Part shown: one piece after another, positions 60,470 to 64,000 of the stretch
Numbering within the stretch: the first letter of the stretch is position 1
How the letters are laid out: each line of letters starts with the position of its first letter
Source: Sphingopyxis sp.
Lineage (GTDB): Bacteria > Pseudomonadota > Alphaproteobacteria > Sphingomonadales > Sphingomonadaceae
DNA length: 64,000 nt
Direction of reading: 5' to 3'
Assembly (NCBI GenBank): GCA_017745175.1
Contig: JAGHZY010000008.1
Location: forward strand, 39,968-103,967
Notes under the pieces: generated by a model
What the model was told of the DNA's origin: nothing
Database searches by the model: none
What the model saw: only the letters and a program-made list of their open reading frames with translations
Made by a program: the position numbers and the translations under genes

Positions 60470-62731
60470 TCAGAATTTGAAGCCCGCCTCGATGCCGTAG
60501 ATGCGGGGTTCGTTGACGTAGCTGGTCAGATTGTTGAAATCGATGCCGCCGGTCGGCGATTCATCATTGGTGATGTTGCGCACGAAGCCCGCGATATCGA
60601 AGCGGTCGGTCCGGTAGCCGACGCGCACGCCGCCCTCGAGCAGCTTGTCGTCCGAGAATTCGACCGAGCGATAGAGGAAGAACTGCACCTTCGAGCGGTA
60701 ATACCAGTCGGTGAAGGCATAGATCGCGCCGTCGCCGACGGGGATTTCATAACCCGCGGTCCAGTTGAGCGTGAACTTCGGCGACTGCGGCAGCTGGTTG
60801 CCGTCGATCGAGAAGATGCCCGGGCTGCCGGCACGCGGCGGGTCGAGCACGGTGCACGGCGTCGCCGAACCGCAGCCCGCGACGAAGGCGTTGGCGTCGT
60901 CGATCTCGGCGACGTTCCACGCGCCGCCGATCGAGAAGGTCAGCCCCTTGGCGGGCGCTGCCTGCAATTCGGCCTCGATCCCGTGACCCTTGGCATCGAC
61001 GTTGAGCAGGCTCGCGACGTTCGACGTGCCGCCGACCGCGGTCAGCTGCAGATCCTTGGTGTCGAAATAATAGCCGGTGAGGTTGAAGCGGACGCGGTTG
61101 TCGAGGAAGCTGGTCTTGATCCCCGCTTCGTACGACATCGTTTCTTCCTGATCGGCGGTCGAGATGACGCGCGAAAAGGTCAGGCGGCCCTGCACCGACG
61201 GCGCGCGATAGCCGCGCGCGACGCGCGCGTAGAGGGTGACGTCGTCCGACGCCTCCCAGGTCGCGCTGGCGTCCCACGTCAGCAGCTTGCCCTTGACCTT
61301 GGCGGCCTGCGGCGGGACCGGCGTGTTCGGGTTGACGACGAAGATCGGGCGCGTTTCGACCGGACGCGACGCGACGAAATCGCGCGTGTCGTGGTTGTAA
61401 CGCGCACCCGCCTGCAGCTTGAAGCCGCCCTCGAATTCATAATTGACCGAGCCGAAGAGGCCGTAGGCTTCGCTGTCCTGCCGCTGCACCGCGATCGCCG
61501 ACGGGGTCGCGTCGGTCGGGCCGCCGAATTCGAAGCTCGAAATGTCGAGCTTCTCGTCGAAATAGAAGGCGCCGAACTGGTAACCGAGCCCGCCGCTGTT
61601 GTTCGACGCGATGCGGATTTCCTGCGTGAACTGGTCAAGGCTGGGGACATTGTCCTGGCTCTGCGCCTGGAACGGGATCAGGCCCGGACCCGACACGGGC
61701 AGGAAGACGGCGCCGAAGCCGCCGTCGATGTCGCCTCGGCTCTTGAAATTGCCGTTCCAGTAGGAGGTGATCGAATAAGCGGTCACCGGCCCGAAATCAT
61801 ATTCGAGGTTCAGCCCGGCGTTGTAGGTGTTGAGCTTCTGGAAATTGAGCCCGTCCTGCCAGACCTTGTCGCGCTTGAATTCGGTGCCCGCGCCGCCGAG
61901 GCCGACGAGCTTGTTGCTGCCCGGAAGCTGCGTGTTGGCGCGGAAGATGATCGCCGAGCCGTCATAGATGCGGACCTGCCCGGTCACGCGGCCGGTGAAG
62001 GGGCCGTTTTCATATTGGAGCTGGAGGCGCGCGGCGATGTCGTCATAGCCGCCCAGATCCTTGCTCTTGGTCGTCGCGATATTGTCGACCCAATTGTCGC
62101 GGTGCTGGTACAAGGTCGACAGGCGCACCGAAAAGCCATTGTCGTCGGCGGCGCCCGCCGCGACTTCGACCTGCGTCGTGCCGTAGCGGCCATAGCTGGC
62201 GCGGGCATAGCCGCCGGTCTTGCCGGGCTTGACGGTGTCGAACTTGACGATGCCCGCGGGAGTGTTGCGGCCGAACAGCGTGCCCTGCGGTCCGCGGAGA
62301 ACTTCGACGCGGTCGAGGTCGAAGATCGGGAAGCCCTTGAGGATCGGGTTTTCGAGGACGACGTCGTCATAGACGAGGCTGACCGGCTGCGACGCGTTGA
62401 GGTCGAAGTCGGTGTTGCCGAGGCCGCGGATATAGAAGCGCGGGAAGGTGCGCCCGAACGAGCTTTCGATATTCAGGCTGGGGACGCGGCCCGCGAGCAC
62501 GCGGACGTCGGAGCCGGTCGAGGTGATCGCGTCGAGCGTGTTGCCGGAGAGCACCGAGACGGCCACCGGCACGTCCTGCAGGCTTTCCTCGCGGCGCTGC
62601 GCGGTGACAACGATGTCGCCGAGGCCCGATTCTTCGGCGACGGGGACCGCGTCCTGCGCGGCGGCGGGGGCCGCCCACGCGGCGGTCGCGAGGGCGACGC
62701 TTATAGCAATAGTGGAAGGAAAGTGGCGCAT
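60470..62731 (-). CDS. TonB-dependent receptor
   Basis: 753 residues from ATG 62731 (MRHFPSTIAISVALATAAWA); the track adds 27 residues. Signal peptide, then TonB box/plug start DIVVTAQRREESLQDVPVAV, plug domain (RFYIRGLGNTDFDLN, DRVEVLRGPQGTLFGRNTPA) and a C-terminal barrel ending GIEAGFKF with the terminal Phe required for outer-membrane assembly. The short plug and pattern are typical of sphingomonad receptors for plant-derived or siderophore-like substrates; the ligand is unknown. Convergent with the membrane methyltransferase gene across a palindromic gap. Confidence 0.95.
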   Translation of the reverse strand: MRHFPSTIAISVALATAAWAAPAAAQDAVPVAEESGLGDIVVTAQRREESLQDVPVAVSVLSGNTLDAITSTGSDVRVLAGRVPSLNIESSFGRTFPRFYIRGLGNTDFDLNASQPVSLVYDDVVLENPILKGFPIFDLDRVEVLRGPQGTLFGRNTPAGIVKFDTVKPGKTGGYARASYGRYGTTQVEVAAGAADDNGFSVRLSTLYQHRDNWVDNIATTKSKDLGGYDDIAARLQLQYENGPFTGRVTGQVRIYDGSAIIFRANTQLPGSNKLVGLGGAGTEFKRDKVWQDGLNFQKLNTYNAGLNLEYDFGPVTAYSITSYWNGNFKSRGDIDGGFGAVFLPVSGPGLIPFQAQSQDNVPSLDQFTQEIRIASNNSGGLGYQFGAFYFDEKLDISSFEFGGPTDATPSAIAVQRQDSEAYGLFGSVNYEFEGGFKLQAGARYNHDTRDFVASRPVETRPIFVVNPNTPVPPQAAKVKGKLLTWDASATWEASDDVTLYARVARGYRAPSVQGRLTFSRVISTADQEETMSYEAGIKTSFLDNRVRFNLTGYYFDTKDLQLTAVGGTSNVASLLNVDAKGHGIEAELQAAPAKGLTFSIGGAWNVAEIDDANAFVAGCGSATPCTVLDPPRAGSPGIFSIDGNQLPQSPKFTLNWTAGYEIPVGDGAIYAFTDWYYRSKVQFFLYRSVEFSDDKLLEGGVRVGYRTDRFDIAGFVRNITNDESPTGGIDFNNLTSYVNEPRIYGIEAGFKF

Positions 62732-62888
62732 GGCGAGCTTCCTGAAACAGAGTTGACGATGGGAGAGTGGAAAAACCAGAGGCTCTTTGGCTTTCCGCGC
62801 GCCCGCAATCAATCGCGGAAGCGTACGCCGCTGACTTTCATGTCAGTGGTGTTGCGCAATTGCTGCACTTTTGCGGCGTTGTGGGCCC

Positions 62889-64000
62889 TTAGAAGCTGAG
62901 TTCGTCGTAGATTTTCGAGAGGTCGCCACCCCATGCGCCTTCGTAACGGTCGAGCAGGTCGTGCGCGGGCGACTTGCCACTCTTGGCGATGCGGCGGAGC
63001 GGTTCGAGGAAGCCGACCTCATTGTCGCCCATCGAATTGACCTCGCCGCGTGCAGCGAGGCCTGCCGCAGCGATATCGAGTACGCGGTGCGCGAGTTCGC
63101 CGACGGTACCGCCGCCGGGGGCCGGCGCGTCGAGTCCCTCGCTCGGCACGGCATCGCGGAGCGTCTGCTGTTCCTCGATGCTCCAGCCCTTGACGAGATC
63201 CCACGCGGCGTCGAGCGCGCCTTGATCGTAGAGCAGGCCGACCCAGAGCGCGGGCAGCGCGCAAATACGGTTCCACGGGCCGCCGTCGGCGCCGCGCATT
63301 TCGAGGAAGCTCTTCAGGCGCACTTCGGGAAAGGCGGTCGAAAGATGGTCGTTCCAGTCGGAGAGCCGCGGCTTCTCGCCGGGCAGCGCGGGCAGTTCGC
63401 CCTTCAGGAAGTCGCGGAAACTCTGCCCCGCGGCGTCGATATATTTGCCCTCGCGGAAGACGAAATACATCGGCACGTCGAGCATATAGTCGACATAGCG
63501 TTCGTAGCCGAAGCCCTGTTCGAACACGAAGGGCAGCATGCCGGTGCGCGCGGGGTCGGTGTCTGTCCAGATATGGCTGCGGTACGACATATAGCCATTC
63601 GGCCGCCCTTCGGTGAAGGGCGACGAGGCGAAGAGCGCGGTCGCGAGCGGCTGGAGCGCGAGCGAAACGCGGAACTTCTGCACCATGTCGGCCTCGCTCG
63701 AATAGTCGAGGTTGGTCTGGATCGTGCAGGTGCGCAGCATCATGTCGAGCCCCATGCTGCCGACGCGCGGCATGTGGTCGAGCATGATCCTGTAGCGTCC
63801 CTTGGGCATGATCGGCAGCTCGGCGCGCGTCTTGTCGGGCCACATGCCGAGCCCGAGGAAACCGAGGCCGAGTTCGGCGCCGACCTCTTTCACCTGCTTG
63901 AGGTGGCGGCCGGTTTCGGCACAGGTCTGGTGGAGATTTTCGAGCGGCGCGCCCGACAGTTCGAGCTGCCCGGCGGGTTCGAGGCTGACGGTGCCGTCGC
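62889..64000 (-). CDS. gshA: Glutamate-cysteine ligase (partial, runs off the right edge)
   Basis: C-terminal ~370 residues visible; the N-terminus lies beyond 64000. The frame stays open past the track start (63893), for example [20 protein letters not shown], and contains [43 protein letters not shown] and a late [15 protein letters not shown]. This matches the plant/alphaproteobacterial type of GshA, first step of glutathione synthesis. It supplies the cofactor for the three or four GSTs elsewhere in the window. Confidence 0.92.
   Translation of the reverse strand, partial: DGTVSLEPAGQLELSGAPLENLHQTCAETGRHLKQVKEVGAELGLGFLGLGMWPDKTRAELPIMPKGRYRIMLDHMPRVGSMGLDMMLRTCTIQTNLDYSSEADMVQKFRVSLALQPLATALFASSPFTEGRPNGYMSYRSHIWTDTDPARTGMLPFVFEQGFGYERYVDYMLDVPMYFVFREGKYIDAAGQSFRDFLKGELPALPGEKPRLSDWNDHLSTAFPEVRLKSFLEMRGADGGPWNRICALPALWVGLLYDQGALDAAWDLVKGWSIEEQQTLRDAVPSEGLDAPAPGGGTVGELAHRVLDIAAAGLAARGEVNSMGDNEVGFLEPLRRIAKSGKSPAHDLLDRYEGAWGGDLSKIYDELSF

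Noticed and set aside
60320-62899. 859-codon plus-strand ORF
   Set aside because: Antisense shadow of the TonB receptor gene, Asp/Glu/Arg-rich with no recognisable domain.

Overview
The window is chromosomal DNA from a high-GC alphaproteobacterium, most likely a sphingomonad (Sphingopyxis or a close relative). This is inferred from protein character and gene order, not from a search. Supporting signs are the blocks rne/amidase/PBP1A/prfB, ubiE-ubiB next to mutM-rpsT-dnaA, secB/Tim44/mltA/smr and rpmH-rnpA-yidD-yidC, a GshA that looks plant-type, large TonB-dependent receptors, and dispersed CCCGGACTTGATCCGGG palindromes. I saw no transposase, integrase, CRISPR array, rRNA or tRNA gene. Most of the window is core housekeeping, densely packed and often with ATGA-type overlaps.

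Layout. 1-5.4 kb (minus strand): a TonB receptor cut by the window edge, a TPR-sulfotransferase, a DsbA-like thiol oxidoreductase with an unusual 300-residue N-terminal extension, and an M48 protease with TPRs. 5.5-8.2 kb: RNase E. 8.8-17.7 kb (plus strand): N-acetylmuramoyl-L-alanine amidase, then a three-gene set (FAD-linked lactone oxidase, DSD1-type PLP enzyme, TetR regulator) that interrupts the cell-wall block, then PBP1A, release factor 2 and a lipoprotein-like methyltransferase. 17.7-25.3 kb (minus): DsrE/ThiF sulfur-transfer pair, dut, coaBC, a membrane protein with a GT2-GtrA glycosyltransferase, ubiB and ubiE. 25.4-28.8 kb (plus): mutM, rpsT and dnaA. Its upstream region is AT-rich and holds six GANTC sites, and DnaA-box-like sites follow dnaA. 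29-33 kb (minus): a DUF4136 lipoprotein, trpS, murJ and secB. 33.3-35.9 kb (plus): Tim44-like protein, MltA and Smr. 35.8-42 kb: dapE, a cupin, a GST, engB, yidC, yidD, rnpA, rpmH (44 codons, absent from the ORF track) and a PGPGW membrane protein.

42.2-53.2 kb (minus) is the most accessory-looking part. A ClpP-like exported protein is followed by an approximately 10-kb same-strand run of small enzymes: five VOC/glyoxalase-type proteins, three GSTs, DUF899, DUF1428, DUF4287, DUF6958 and DUF6151-like proteins, a DoxX-like membrane protein and an alpha/beta hydrolase. At its upstream end is a TetR gene with a readable promoter whose spacer is the operator. Many neighbours overlap or lie within 30 bp, which suggests a stress or electrophile-detoxification module.

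53.3-64 kb: a YifB/ComM-type ATPase and DUF1905 protein, a membrane diguanylate cyclase, an M23 peptidase/bactofilin pair sharing 71 bp of coding DNA, an isoprenylcysteine-methyltransferase-like membrane enzyme, a second TonB receptor, and gshA cut by the right edge.

Repeats are a second theme. A 128-bp element occurs twice, in opposite orientation, with one mismatch by eye, 15.6 kb apart. A diverged third copy lies after the amidase, and simpler palindrome pairs sit in several other gaps, including one 31-bp perfect stem inside the rnpA-yidD interval.
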